Positions 1-9,005 of a stretch of DNA of 64,000 nt are shown in pieces. This DNA comes from Nostoc sp. XA010 (GTDB lineage Bacteria; Cyanobacteriota; Cyanobacteriia; Cyanobacteriales; Nostocaceae). How positions within the stretch are numbered: position 1 is the stretch's first letter; every line of letters begins with the position of its first letter. A program made the position numbers and the translations under genes. The notes beneath the pieces are model-generated. The model searched no databases. It was not told the DNA's origin and was given only the letters and a program-made list of their open reading frames with translations. The DNA lies in assembly GCF_020829625.1 (NCBI RefSeq), contig NZ_JAIVFX010000023.1, forward strand, positions 36,581 to 100,580, read 5' to 3'.

Positions 1-2
1 GT

Positions 3-416
3 GATATGAACGGGTCAAAGCATTCGCTTTGGTTTATGAGTCACAGAGCATACACGGTATTTAACAAGGAAACAAAGCAAAACCGCTATTCGAGCGAAAA
101 GCTCATAAAGAAAGCATTTCCAACGGTTCCTACCTCCGAAAATAAACACGTCATGGTTCAGGGTACAAAATCCCCCTATGACGGAGATACAGCCTACTGG
201 AGCGAACGTAATAGTAAGCTCTACGACGGTGAAACCTCTATTGCTCTTAAGAAGCAAAACTATAGATGTGCTTCCTGCGGGTTGAAATTCATTGATGAGG
301 GACGGGTACACCTGCACCACATTGATGAAAATCATGCCAACTGGAAAAAGAATAATCTAGAGGCAATCCACGAAAGTTGTCACGATTACAAGCACATGAG
401 CAAAAGCGTAAGCTAA
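3..416 (+). CDS. Group II intron-encoded maturase, C-terminal HNH part (5' truncated by window edge)
   Basis: The frame is open to the left edge, so this is the tail of a longer protein. It carries an HNH-type zinc-binding nuclease: CASC near residue 89, VHLHHID near 105, and a closing ESCHDYKH. This is the arrangement at the C-terminus of bacterial group II intron reverse transcriptase/maturases, where the nuclease nicks the target strand during retrohoming. The stop codon lies only about 10 bases before a recognisable intron domain V, as expected when the protein is encoded in domain IV. The RT and maturase X domains would lie upstream of the window. Activity of the whole protein cannot be judged. 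Confidence 0.85.
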   Translation, partial: DMNGSKHSLWFMSHRAYTVFNKETKQNRYSSEKLIKKAFPTVPTSENKHVMVQGTKSPYDGDTAYWSERNSKLYDGETSIALKKQNYRCASCGLKFIDEGRVHLHHIDENHANWKKNNLEAIHESCHDYKHMSKSVS

Positions 417-420
417 GAAC

Positions 421-503
421 ATCGGGAGCCGTATGTGATGAAAGTCACAAGTACGGATCTAACTGAGAGGTGCGGGAGATAATACTCCCCATCGACTCAA
501 CCA
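421..503 (+). ncRNA. Group II intron RNA domains V and VI (3' end of intron)
   Basis: Positions 426-460 form a domain V hairpin: GAGCCGTATG pairs with the CGTACGG-type 3' arm (here AGTACGGATC), around an inner TGATGAAAGTCA stem with a GAAA tetraloop. Positions 464-501 fold as domain VI (GAG...GGGAG / CTCCCC...GACTC), which would carry the branch-point adenosine. The intron probably ends near 501-503. The exact 3' splice site cannot be fixed without the flanking exon in an uninserted relative. Confidence 0.8.
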
Positions 504-850
504 ACTATTGCGCTGCCGATAAATTTTGTTTGTCTTGGTATCGTCTTTGATGCGTCATCCAAGCGATAACCATTTACAGGGTGCTAATTTCCAGTTATAG
601 TTAGCCGTAACTTATTATAGGCACAATGCAACTATAACTTTGACTGAGTGCAAAGATAGTTTACAAAAGTTGCTCAGGCGGTTGCCATAATATTGGTTCA
701 GCGAAGAGACAGAGGCATTGCTGCCGAAGAATGCATTCGGGAAAACTTTTCTCCCTGAAGCGGTTCCTGTCCCTCAATTTCTAAGATTCGGATCATGGAT
801 AACTGCAACCGCCTTGATGCAGAACCGTCTGGGAATACAAATTGTCTGCT
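504..850. other. Non-coding stretch, target side of the intron insertion
   Basis: No convincing gene. A plus-strand reading around 735-800 contains FLRFGSW, faintly like phosphoenolpyruvate carboxylase, but the match is too short and the downstream residues do not fit. Otherwise nothing is seen. Confidence 0.4.
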
Positions 851-1147
851 TTAATTACAAAAATCATCTACTCGAATATCCCGCCAGACATCAGACACTT
901 GCCAGCCAGAGTTGCCAATAGACTGTACTGGAGGATTGTCAAGGTGCGGAATATAATCAGGAACTCTTGATTCAGGAGCGACTACTGATTTCTCCTCAAG
1001 CTCAACCACAGGGGCAGTAGAATTGTCAGTATTAGCTTCAAGAAGAAGTTGGTCTTCTGCTTCTTCGATCAACTTCATCTGTTTCAGAGTAAGCTTGTCG
1101 GATTTTTTGATGATCTTCTTAGTATCTGTATCATTAGAAGTTTTCAT
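851..1147 (-). CDS. Small conserved protein, GNSGWQ-SDVWR-RVDDFC family, unknown function
   Basis: Family not recognised by name. The protein has a lysine-rich, charged N-terminal half and a proline-rich middle. Its C-terminus is GNSGWQVSDVWRDIRVDDFC, nearly the same as the C-terminus of the gene at 19307-19591, while the rest of the two proteins differs. The motif is therefore the constrained part. The start at 1147 is chosen because AAGGGA lies 7 bases upstream; an in-frame ATG at 1168 is the alternative. There is no signal peptide or membrane segment. A TTATTTATACC box about 60 bases upstream is also found upstream of the second family member and may be its promoter element. Confidence 0.6.
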   Translation of the reverse strand: MKTSNDTDTKKIIKKSDKLTLKQMKLIEEAEDQLLLEANTDNSTAPVVELEEKSVVAPESRVPDYIPHLDNPPVQSIGNSGWQVSDVWRDIRVDDFCN

Positions 1148-1344
1148 TGGCTGTTCCCTTGAAGGCATTGGCTTAAAATTTGTCTGAGTAAATTTGGGAG
1201 AAGTTAGGTATAAATAATTTGCACGGAATTAACAAGGTACACCAAATCGATGGAAAATACGAGTCCCTTGCAGAAGAATTTATTAATTGGACATAAATAT
1301 CTTTTTCGGGCAGATGCCTAAAAGCGATCGCAGTAGGATCATTG

Positions 1345-1530
1345 TCTAGAAGTCAAAATTCTTTTGGGTTTTTGACATACGTTGACCTGTACCAATGCCA
1401 TCGCTACGATCCAAAATACGCCTTTAGAAGAAACCATGACGGCACTCGCTGAGGTAGTGCGTCAGGGAAAAGCTCGTTACATCGGCTTTAGCGAATGGAA
1501 AAAGTTTTTGCCAAAAAGCTAGGGCTTTTG
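1345..1530 (+). pseudogene. Aldo/keto reductase remnant
   Basis: Reading 1375-1410 gives YVDLYQCHRYD; then, one frame over, PLEETMTALAEVVRQGKAR and YIGFSEW. These consecutive blocks belong to aldo/keto reductases of the YghZ/Kv-beta type. A single-base frameshift falls near 1413, and neither a start nor the C-terminal half remains. It is a dead fragment. Confidence 0.7.
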
Positions 1531-1685
1531 CTCTATAAGGAGAACCAAGTTCTTAATTTTGGATAAAGTCGAGCTTAGTGGTTATTCATAAAATCAAAAA
1601 TGGAAATGCGATCGCCATACAGCCAATGTTCATACTAGCTAAAATAAATCTGAGAGTAGGCAATAAAAATTAATAAACATCAAAA

Positions 1686-3089
1686 ATGTCTGAGAAAGAA
1701 GTTAATGTCAGAGATAGTTTTCACTCAAAACAGCCTGGGGGCGGCAGCGATCCGAATAGTTTTGATTGTAAAGAAACATGGTATCCCATCCATTACCTAG
1801 AGGACTTAGACAAATCAAAACCAACGCCTTTTACAGTGCTGGGGAGAAATATTGTAATTTGGTGGGATAGACTTGCCCAATCTTGGAGAAGCTTTGAAGA
1901 CCAGTGTCCTCATCGTTTAGCACCGTTGTCTGAAGGCAGGATTAGTGACGATGGGCTTTTGGAATGTCCCTATCACGGTTGGGCTTTTTCTGGAGATGGA
2001 AATTGTCAAAGGATTCCTCAACAAGTTATAGGTGGAACAGCAGAGACGTCAAAACGAGCTTGTGTGGCATCATTACCAATTATTGAAAAGCAAGGACTAC
2101 TGTTTGTATACGTTGGTGAATATGAAAATGCTGCCAAAACCGAAGTCCCAATAATTGAACCATTAGAAGAATCTCCTGAAGGATGGGTTGTAATTAATAC
2201 ATTTAGAGATGTACCTTATGATGCATTAACACTATTAGAAAATATACTAGACCCTAGCCACATATCGTTTACACATCATAAAACGGTAGGAAATAGGGCA
2301 AATGCAGCACCTTTGGAACTTGAAGTGATTGAATCTGGGAAACATGGATTCAAAGGGATTTGGAAACAAGGTTTGAAACCAGGGCAATCAGGAGATTTGT
2401 CTACAACCTTCGTCGCTCCAAGTTTAATGTGGCATGACATCAACTCCCAGCGTGGTAGAATTCTAACCGTTGTTTATGCTACACCCATACGTAAAGGAGA
2501 ATGTCGTGTATTTGCACGTTTTCCTTTTAAGTTTCCTGATAAACTTCCAGGTTGGTTTATTAAGCTCAGACCGCGTTGGTATTACCACATTGGACAAAAT
2601 GGTGTTTTAGAAGACGATCAAATTTTTCTCCACTATCAAGAAAGGTATCTTGAAGCTAAAGGAGGTAGCCCTAACTTTACTAAAGCTTTTTACCTTCCAA
2701 CCAAAGCAGATAGTTTTGTATTTGAATTGCGTCAGTGGGTAAACCAATATAATGCTGAACCATTTGGCAAAGAGACTTTTTCTCCCCCATTGGCAAAGTC
2801 CGTGCTTCTGGAGAGGTATCATTCTCATACGGAAAAATGTGCCAGTTGTAGCTCGGCGCTTTCTATTATTGAGCGATTGAGATTTGGGAGTGGAGTTGCA
2901 ACAATACTTACTTTGGCTTGGACTCCAATGCTTTTTTTATTTTTTCAGACAACATCAGTTTTAGTAGTTGTGATTGAAACTCTAGCTCCCTTAATCTTTG
3001 CACTAGCATGGCTCGGACTAAGTAAGTTAGTTATTCAGTTTTATGATGGACGAACCTTACCTCCACGAAACCGACCCGAAAAAAACTGA
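1686..3089 (+). CDS. Rieske [2Fe-2S] oxygenase, pheophorbide a oxygenase/Tic55-like
   Basis: This is a non-haem iron oxygenase. The Rieske cluster ligands are C74/H76 and C94/H97 (CPH...CPYHGW). A mononuclear iron site follows at D189, H192 and H197 within NILDPSHISFTHH. A CASC motif near residue 384 and two hydrophobic C-terminal segments (about 400-450) match the membrane-anchored PaO/Tic55/chlorophyllide a oxygenase group, which uses reduced ferredoxin to oxidise tetrapyrrole-like or other hydrophobic substrates. The length of 467 aa is normal. It is followed after 22 bases by an SDR gene in the same direction and may be co-transcribed with it. The substrate cannot be told from the sequence. 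No clear ribosome binding site precedes the ATG. Confidence 0.85.
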   Translation: MSEKEVNVRDSFHSKQPGGGSDPNSFDCKETWYPIHYLEDLDKSKPTPFTVLGRNIVIWWDRLAQSWRSFEDQCPHRLAPLSEGRISDDGLLECPYHGWAFSGDGNCQRIPQQVIGGTAETSKRACVASLPIIEKQGLLFVYVGEYENAAKTEVPIIEPLEESPEGWVVINTFRDVPYDALTLLENILDPSHISFTHHKTVGNRANAAPLELEVIESGKHGFKGIWKQGLKPGQSGDLSTTFVAPSLMWHDINSQRGRILTVVYATPIRKGECRVFARFPFKFPDKLPGWFIKLRPRWYYHIGQNGVLEDDQIFLHYQERYLEAKGGSPNFTKAFYLPTKADSFVFELRQWVNQYNAEPFGKETFSPPLAKSVLLERYHSHTEKCASCSSALSIIERLRFGSGVATILTLAWTPMLFLFFQTTSVLVVVIETLAPLIFALAWLGLSKLVIQFYDGRTLPPRNRPEKN

Positions 3090-3111
3090 AATCTAATAAT
3101 ACCAGAAATAT

Positions 3112-3792
3112 ATGAGTAAGCTCATCTTAATTACAGGCATAAGTAAAGGTCTAGGTTATGCGATGACCGAGGGTTTTATTCAACAGGGGCATACTGTTAT
3201 TGGTTGCGCCCGTTCATCAGATGCAATCGATAAAATACGCCAAAAGTTTAGTGCGCCCAACGATTTCACATCTGTAGACGTGGCAAATGAACACCTTGTA
3301 GAAAAATGGGCCCAAGACGTACTTCAAAAATATGCACCGCCAGATATAGTGATAAATAATGCGGCAATTACTAATTACCCCGCACCTTTGTGGGAAATAC
3401 CATCTGAAGAATTTTCGGATCTTATAGATATCAATATAAAAGGAGTAGCGAATATAATTCGCCATTTCGTACCAGCAATGGTGAAAAATAAACGGGGTAT
3501 TATTGTTAACTTTAGTTCTGGCTGGGGACGTTCGACTTCAGCCCAAGTTGCACCATACTGCGCTTCCAAGTGGGCAATAGAAGGATTAACTCGTTCTTTG
3601 GCACAAGAATTGCCAACTGGTATGGCAGCTATACCCCTCAATCCAGGTATTATTCATACAGATATGCTTTCTATTAGCTTTGGAGAAGAAGCTGCTAATT
3701 ATACACCCGTGTCCGATTGGGTATTAAAAGCTGTTCCGTTTATTCTCAATTTAAAACCCAAAGATAATGGGATTCCTTTAACCATTTCATAA
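3112..3792 (+). CDS. Short-chain dehydrogenase/reductase (SDR)
   Basis: A classical SDR of 226 aa. The cofactor motif is TGISKGLG at residues 7-14, NNAA lies near residue 84, and the catalytic pair is YCASK with an upstream FSSGWG serine. It should catalyse NAD(P)H-dependent oxidation or reduction of a hydroxyl/keto group. It lies 22 bases after the Rieske oxygenase gene, so the two probably act on the same substrate (inference). The protein is slightly shorter than usual at the C-terminus but has all the active-site residues. Confidence 0.85.
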   Translation: MSKLILITGISKGLGYAMTEGFIQQGHTVIGCARSSDAIDKIRQKFSAPNDFTSVDVANEHLVEKWAQDVLQKYAPPDIVINNAAITNYPAPLWEIPSEEFSDLIDINIKGVANIIRHFVPAMVKNKRGIIVNFSSGWGRSTSAQVAPYCASKWAIEGLTRSLAQELPTGMAAIPLNPGIIHTDMLSISFGEEAANYTPVSDWVLKAVPFILNLKPKDNGIPLTIS

Positions 3793-3840
3793 AATTGGTC
3801 ATGCGTGAATTGCTTTGACTGTATATTAACCAATGCAACA

Positions 3841-3870
3841 GCGATGTCTACGACGGGCTGCGCCTACGCA
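3841..3870. repeat. Small dispersed repeat (gcgatgtctacga... type)
   Basis: This 30-bp GC-rich unit (GCGATGTCTACGAC... with a CGCCTACGC end) recurs in variant form inside the broken dinB gene at about 15402. Such units are scattered through Nostocales genomes. Confidence 0.6.
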
Positions 3871-3994
3871 ATTGGCTCAATGTGGTTCAGTTAAGAAAGT
3901 TTTTCTGTGAAGATAAGGGAACAGTTACGAAAAAGCAGGCTGATTTCAACTGTATTGGTTTATCGCCCAGAGGCACAGTAAATTAGTACAATTT

Positions 3995-5338
3995 TTGAAT
4001 ACTGGAGTTTTCAGCAGGAAAAAGCATTTGAGCCAAAGTCTACCTATAGCACCAAGCCGGAAACTGAAGATTACGATCCTAACAGTAGGTTCAAGAGGAG
4101 ACTTGCAACCATACTGTGCTTTGGGTATTGGTTTAAGACGTGCGGGGCATCAGGTAACAGTCGCAACACACGAAAACTTTGCATCTTTTGTGAGGAAATT
4201 CGATTTAAAGTTTGCACCGATCGCTGGCAATATGCAAGAGCTTCTGCAATCCAAACAAGGGCAGCGATTGATTGCGGGAGAAAAGTTGAAAAAAGAAGAA
4301 GCAGATAAGCTTTTGCTTCAACAGTTGGAATCAGCTTGGGGTGCGTGTGTTGGAAGTGAGATGATTATCTACACGCCGCTAGCCAACTGGGGATATCACA
4401 TAGCAGAGAAATTAGGCGTACCTTGCTTTTTTGCATCAGTTCTACCGTTGACTCCTACAGGGATGTTTGGGTTTTTGAAATTTGCTCAAATAGCTAAAAA
4501 CCCCCTAAAGAAATTAATCAACTATAGCAGCTACTTACTAGTAGAGTTTTTGCACTGGCAAAGATATCGTCCACTGCTCAATCACTTCAGAACAGAAACT
4601 TTGAAATTGCCGCCTTTACCATATTTGGGCAGACGCTTCAGACAGAAGACTCCGGCGAATGTATCACGAATCCCTGTATTGTATGGATTTAGTTCGCACG
4701 TCATCCCAAGACCCCGTGACTGGCCTGCATGGGTGTATGTGACTGGTTTCTGGTTTATTGAGCAAGCCTCCGAATATGAGCCACCTCTGGAACTAGAGGA
4801 TTTTCTTGGACGAAAGCAATTACCTTTGTGTTTTGGGTTCGGCAGCATGACGATGCCCAATCCAGAATATCTCACACATTACATCGTAGAAGCCTTAAAG
4901 AAAACACATCAAGGCGGGATTATATTGTCAGGCTGGGGCGACGTTGGAAGAACAGTGAATATAAAAGATTCGCTCCGAGTGTTTGTGATCAAGGAAGTTC
5001 CTCATGATTGGTTGTTTCCCCAAGTGCCAGCAGTAGTACATCACGGAGGAGCTAGTACAACGGCGGCAGTGTTACGTGCAGGGACACCATCAATTACTGT
5101 ACCCTTCTTTGCAGACCAGCCAGTTTGGGGTGAACAGCTAACTCGGTTGGGAGTCAGCCCGCAACCGATACCGTACCAAAAGGTATCAGAAGAAACTCTA
5201 GCGGCAGCGATTGAAGTCGTGCTGCGTGATGAGGGAATGCAAGCTAAAGCTCAGGAGTTGGGTGAGAAAATTCGGGGTGAAGATGGTGTGGCGAATGCTG
5301 TCGAAGCATTCCATCGGCATTTGGGTTTGATTGAGTAA
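3995..5338 (+). CDS. Family 1 glycosyltransferase (sterol/carotenoid glucosyltransferase-like)
   Basis: A GT-B fold UDP-sugar transferase of 447 aa. The N-terminal domain opens with ITILTVGSRGDLQPY and ALGIGLRRAGHQVTVAT, and the C-terminal nucleotide-sugar motif is HHGGASTTAAVLRAGTPS with PFFADQPVWGE. These match sterol 3-beta-glucosyltransferase, CrtX and macrolide transferases, which glycosylate hydrophobic acceptors. The start is uncertain: the longest frame begins with TTG at 3995 and has no clear Shine-Dalgarno; the TTG at 4028 is an alternative. It is 200 bases downstream of the SDR gene in the same direction, and a shared pathway is possible but not shown. Confidence 0.85.
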   Translation: MNTGVFSRKKHLSQSLPIAPSRKLKITILTVGSRGDLQPYCALGIGLRRAGHQVTVATHENFASFVRKFDLKFAPIAGNMQELLQSKQGQRLIAGEKLKKEEADKLLLQQLESAWGACVGSEMIIYTPLANWGYHIAEKLGVPCFFASVLPLTPTGMFGFLKFAQIAKNPLKKLINYSSYLLVEFLHWQRYRPLLNHFRTETLKLPPLPYLGRRFRQKTPANVSRIPVLYGFSSHVIPRPRDWPAWVYVTGFWFIEQASEYEPPLELEDFLGRKQLPLCFGFGSMTMPNPEYLTHYIVEALKKTHQGGIILSGWGDVGRTVNIKDSLRVFVIKEVPHDWLFPQVPAVVHHGGASTTAAVLRAGTPSITVPFFADQPVWGEQLTRLGVSPQPIPYQKVSEETLAAAIEVVLRDEGMQAKAQELGEKIRGEDGVANAVEAFHRHLGLIE

Positions 5339-5884
5339 GTTGATACAACAATTAAATAATGCATCAATGCAACAAATAATCAGCTAACCAAAGTGATGGC
5401 ACCTGTGCTTGTGGCTGCCAAACAAACTGTAGATAAATAGTGGCAGTGTAAACATAGAGAATATCAACAAGAACTCACCCAGACAAAGTAAATCACCCAT
5501 TTCAAATCAATGAAACGCTTATTCTGTATACATTTTTAATTCCGCATTGCGGTACCAGTCCCTTGTCTGAAATCCAGGATCGATAGCTTTTGTTTGTGTA
5601 GACGAGCCAGCCAGCGACGTGGGCGAACCCCGCAAAGGGCTAGCTCGACTTGTTCGCGCAGCGTCTCCGATAGGAGAGGCGACTGGCGTGCGGTTCTAAC
5701 TGCCTTTTTAAGGTTAAGTTGATACCAATGAGTATTGCTGTGTCCCTACGATGTGTTGCATCCAAACGAGAACTGCTATAGTTTCTGCTTTTTGCCACGC
5801 AATCAAAAACTCTGCGTCATTTTTTAGTACTGCCCTGTTAAACAAGTGAACACCTTCAAACCTTGATACTCAGGCAGTTAAATT
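5339..5884. other. Intergenic region with dispersed repeat
   Basis: No gene is seen in these 546 bases. Positions 5597-5692 hold a GC-rich composite repeat (GTAGACGAG..., GCGCAGCGTCTCC, TAGGAGAGGCGAC) of the kind dispersed in Nostocales chromosomes and plasmids. The rest is AT-rich with no recognisable terminator or promoter. Confidence 0.5.
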
Positions 5885-6148
5885 ATGGCTAATATGTCTC
5901 CAGCCTCTAGGCGTAGCAAGAGACATCAATTATTACAAATGTATGGAAACCGTTGTTGCTGGTGTAGCAAGCAAATGACCAAATCCGAAAGAACTATTGA
6001 ACACTTAGTTCCCAAGAGTCTGGGCGGCTCTAATAGTCTCTCGAATTTGCGTTTGGCTTGTTTCACTTGCAATAATTCCCGTGGTAACAGTCTATTACCT
6101 CCACAAAATAGAAATACTTTTGAACTTACAAATAGAACTTATGAATAG
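5885..6148 (+). CDS. Small HNH endonuclease
   Basis: An 87-aa stand-alone HNH domain. It has CCWC (residues 22-25), EHLVPKSLGGSNSLSNL, and a second zinc pair in ACFTCNNSRG. The histidine in EHLVPK is the expected general base. Single-domain HNH proteins of this size are common in cyanobacteria and phages and may serve in homing, restriction or phage-type nicking; nothing here separates these. It sits alone, 117 bases before the sigma factor gene. Confidence 0.8.
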   Translation: MANMSPASRRSKRHQLLQMYGNRCCWCSKQMTKSERTIEHLVPKSLGGSNSLSNLRLACFTCNNSRGNSLLPPQNRNTFELTNRTYE

Positions 6149-6265
6149 CATTTAGTTGAATTTTTTCAAAAGATGCTTCCGATAAATTCTGGATATCGTT
6201 GGTGTAAGCATCTGCCTAAATGAGATAATGTCTATCATCAAAACCACACCTTTGAAAAAAATGGC

Positions 6266-6961
6266 ATGGATGATTTAGATCAACGGTTGAATACCTTAAT
6301 TACAGAGGTACGTCAACAACCATCTAACAGCATAAAATGGCGATTTGCCATGAATCGGTTACTACTAGAAATTCAGCAACTCCCAGGATTAGCCAAATCT
6401 AGTCATCAAAACTACCCAGAAATCCTAAACCGTACTTTAGAGAAGGTTAGCAATAATATTTCTGAATTTCAGCCTTATTCTAACTCGGTTGCCAAAAGTT
6501 TGGTGAAATGGGTCAACGCCTACCTTCGCTTGCGAATGAAAGATTTGTATTGTCCTGATAAAAATGCTCCACTCAGTTTAGATGCTCCCATAGCCTCCGA
6601 CTTTGGGGAAATAACTCTGCTGGATAATCTACCCAATTTTACTTTGAGTGGTTTGGATAGTTTAATTGAAAACTCTCAAAGGAAAACTACGCAACGGATT
6701 GGTCTAAATTTGGAGCTTTACATTGAGCAAGATCCCGAAGGTAAGCTCAAAAATAGTTATTCTGGTTCTTCTGTTGGGTGTAATTGTCAATTCCTCAGCC
6801 AGAGACGTGTACTCAAAGAACCACCTGACAAAGTTGCAGATATAGCACGAGAGTTGAGCATTCCTTATACAACCGTCAATTCGCATTGGAAGAGAAAATG
6901 CGAACCAATACTTCAAAAAATTGCCGAAGATTTGGGATATAAACAGGAGCAATCGTTATGA
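6266..6961 (+). CDS. Sigma-70-like (ECF-type) factor of the DUF1822/CHAT module
   Basis: The 231-aa protein has a helical region-2-like stretch (SLVKWVNAYLRLRMKDLY near residue 86). Its C-terminal helix-turn-helix, VADIARELSIPYTTVNSHW near residue 195, resembles sigma region 4. The middle (LSLDAPIASDFGEITLLDNL) matches the linker seen in cyanobacterial sigma-like proteins encoded before DUF1822 and CHAT genes. It should direct RNA polymerase to unknown promoters. Its stop overlaps the DUF1822 start by 4 bases, so the genes are translationally coupled. The HTH motif ends in HWKRKC, consistent with DNA contact. Confidence 0.7.
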   Translation: MDDLDQRLNTLITEVRQQPSNSIKWRFAMNRLLLEIQQLPGLAKSSHQNYPEILNRTLEKVSNNISEFQPYSNSVAKSLVKWVNAYLRLRMKDLYCPDKNAPLSLDAPIASDFGEITLLDNLPNFTLSGLDSLIENSQRKTTQRIGLNLELYIEQDPEGKLKNSYSGSSVGCNCQFLSQRRVLKEPPDKVADIARELSIPYTTVNSHWKRKCEPILQKIAEDLGYKQEQSL

Positions 6962-7716
6962 ACAGCGCAACTTCACCCTTGTTAATGGTTCCCATAGATT
7001 TAGAAATTCATTCTAGAGCAAGATATTTAGCCGCTCAACAAAGCACAGTAGAAAAAGGTAAGCGAGTTTATTTGAATGCGTTAGCAGTTTACGCAGTTCA
7101 TAGCTATTTAAAATGGTTGCAAATACCAACAGATTTCAATTCATCAGATTGCTGGAATCCAGTAAAAGCAGCTTTGTCGAATGTAGCTGATTTAGTAATT
7201 CCAAATGTGGGAACATTAGAATGCCGTCCAGTTTTACCCCAAGAAACTGTCATTTTATTACCAGATACTATAGAAAATAGGATTGGCTATGTAGCCATAC
7301 AGTTTCAGGAAAGCCTAGATTCAGTGCAGCTATTGGGATTTGCACCAGCCGTTGATGAAGTGAATCCGCCTGCACAGCTAGCAGTGTCAGAACTCCAGCC
7401 GATTGAGTCTTTCCTTGAGCAAATTACTCGTCTTGAAGTTGCGATCGCTTTTCTGCAAACTGATGACTCGGTGGCAGTACAAGTACGGTCTGTATTAGAC
7501 AACAAACCTTTATCAGAGATTGTGGCACAGTTTGAGCTTCTTTACCGAACTGGCGATGAATTTGAGTGGCGCTACGCCGGAGGGGAAATATTAGCGGTCG
7601 ATACTCGCGCTGTTGGTGCTACTCGTGAAGCAATTCAGCAAGATGATAGCGAATTACAAGATTTGGCCGAAATGCTATTGGAGAAGTTAGCAGAAATTTG
7701 GGGAGATGTTACGTAG
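6958..7716 (+). CDS. DUF1822 family protein
   Basis: The 252-aa protein matches the DUF1822 family I recall from cyanobacteria. Its N-terminal block is PIDLEIHSRARYLAAQQS, then VYLNALAVYAVHSYLKWL, followed by repeated beta-rich 'IGYVAIQFQESLDSVQLLGF' type segments. No catalytic motif is visible and the function is unknown. It lies between a sigma-like factor (4-base overlap) and a CHAT-TPR protein, an order common in Nostocales, which suggests a regulatory or adaptor role within that three-gene module (inference). Confidence 0.8.
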   Translation: MNSATSPLLMVPIDLEIHSRARYLAAQQSTVEKGKRVYLNALAVYAVHSYLKWLQIPTDFNSSDCWNPVKAALSNVADLVIPNVGTLECRPVLPQETVILLPDTIENRIGYVAIQFQESLDSVQLLGFAPAVDEVNPPAQLAVSELQPIESFLEQITRLEVAIAFLQTDDSVAVQVRSVLDNKPLSEIVAQFELLYRTGDEFEWRYAGGEILAVDTRAVGATREAIQQDDSELQDLAEMLLEKLAEIWGDVT

Positions 7717-7766
7717 TTTGACCGGTTGGGAATGATGTATATAACTACCCAAAACATCCAATTGTC

Positions 7767-9005
7767 ATGGCTAAAGGATTCGGTTATCAAAAATCACCAG
7801 ATTTTACTCAACGCCAAAAAGCTTATTTCAAGCTGATTAAACAGCTACTCAACTGTCCTAGTGGCAGGGAAATGAAGATTCTCAGGAAACACGCACACTT
7901 GGTTGATGCTGGGTTTGTAGAAACTTTGGAAATGGTAGCTCAAATCCGGTTTAACCAAGGAGATATTCGTTCTGCTTACTTTTTGAGAAATTTAGCTCAT
8001 TGGCTAGTTGAAGAACTGGAATTATATAGAGATGAGCCTTCAGCAACAGATAATCTTATCAGACCTCCGGCTTTTTTAGGTGAAATATTGTGGGAGATCG
8101 CACAAAATAAAGGCAACCCACAAGCCGTTTACCCTCTACTTAAAGCTAACTTAGATAAACTCAATGATGATTTTCTTGAACAGTTTAATTACTGGATAAA
8201 CTTTAGCCTACTCAACAACGACTCAATAACAGAACAAGTAATATTAGTAGGACTGTGTATTGTTGATTTCTGCACCTTGCTTGGGCAGTTTCCTTTAGGT
8301 AACAGGGCAATTAACCTAGAAATTGTAATTACAGGCTTAGAAGCTGCTACTAAAATTTTTCCTCGTGAGATAGTCCCAGAAATTTGGGCTGATATCCAAT
8401 TAAATTTAGCACCGGCTTACCGCCATCGAATTCGAGGACATCGCGCCGATAACCAAGAAAAGGCAATTGCTGTTTGTAATAATGCCCTACTGATTTACAC
8501 CCGCGACGATTTTTCCGAAAAGTGGGCGACGATTCAAAATAATCTCGGACTTCTTTATACAGACAGGATTACAGGACACAAAGCTGAAAATATCGAAAAG
8601 TCAATTTCTTGCTATGAAACTGCTTTAAAAATTGTTAACCGCGCTCAACTTCCTGAACTTTGGGGTACTCTTCAAAATAATTTGGGGAATGCATACCTTT
8701 GTAGAATTCAAGGTGATAAGGCACAAAATTTAGAAAAGGCGATCGCTTGTTATCAAGTCGCGCTACAAGTACGTACCCGTTCGGCATCGCCCTATTATTG
8801 GGCTAGTAGCCAATTTACCCTTGGTACTGCCTACACTCAAAGGATTATAGGCAATAAACAAAAGAATCTAGAAAAGGCGATTTCAGCATATATTAACGCT
8901 TTAGAAGTTTATAGCATTTCTGATTATCCTGAACGATGGGCAAGAGCAAAAAGCAATCTGGGAAATGCCTATTATGAAGCTAGTCAAATTACTGAGGCGC
9001 TTGAC
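7767..9005 (+). pseudogene. TPR-CHAT protein gene, 5' part, interrupted by IS1380-type element
   Basis: This encodes the first 413 residues of a tetratricopeptide protein (MAKGFGYQKS...). Degenerate TPR units recur about every 40-50 residues, each with a W-x(6)-N-LG-AY-R-RI-G core. The frame runs to ...ITEALD and then enters insertion-sequence DNA, giving an aberrant tail ending at 9116. Removing the element and one copy of the 9-bp duplication restores ITEALDCLRAALQVFTPT, so the gene was one frame of about 1,616 codons before insertion. It is the third gene of the sigma/DUF1822 operon. A truncated TPR-only product may still be made. Confidence 0.85.
8997..9005. repeat. Target-site duplication, left copy
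   Basis: GCGCTTGAC here is repeated exactly at 10836-10844, flanking the element. The true duplication may be a shorter part of this 9-bp match. Confidence 0.75.

Noticed and set aside
718..921. 67-aa plus-strand ORF containing FLRFGSW
   Set aside because: Resembles phosphoenolpyruvate carboxylase over seven residues only; the expected GGDRDGNP does not follow in any frame, and the end overlaps the real minus-strand gene.
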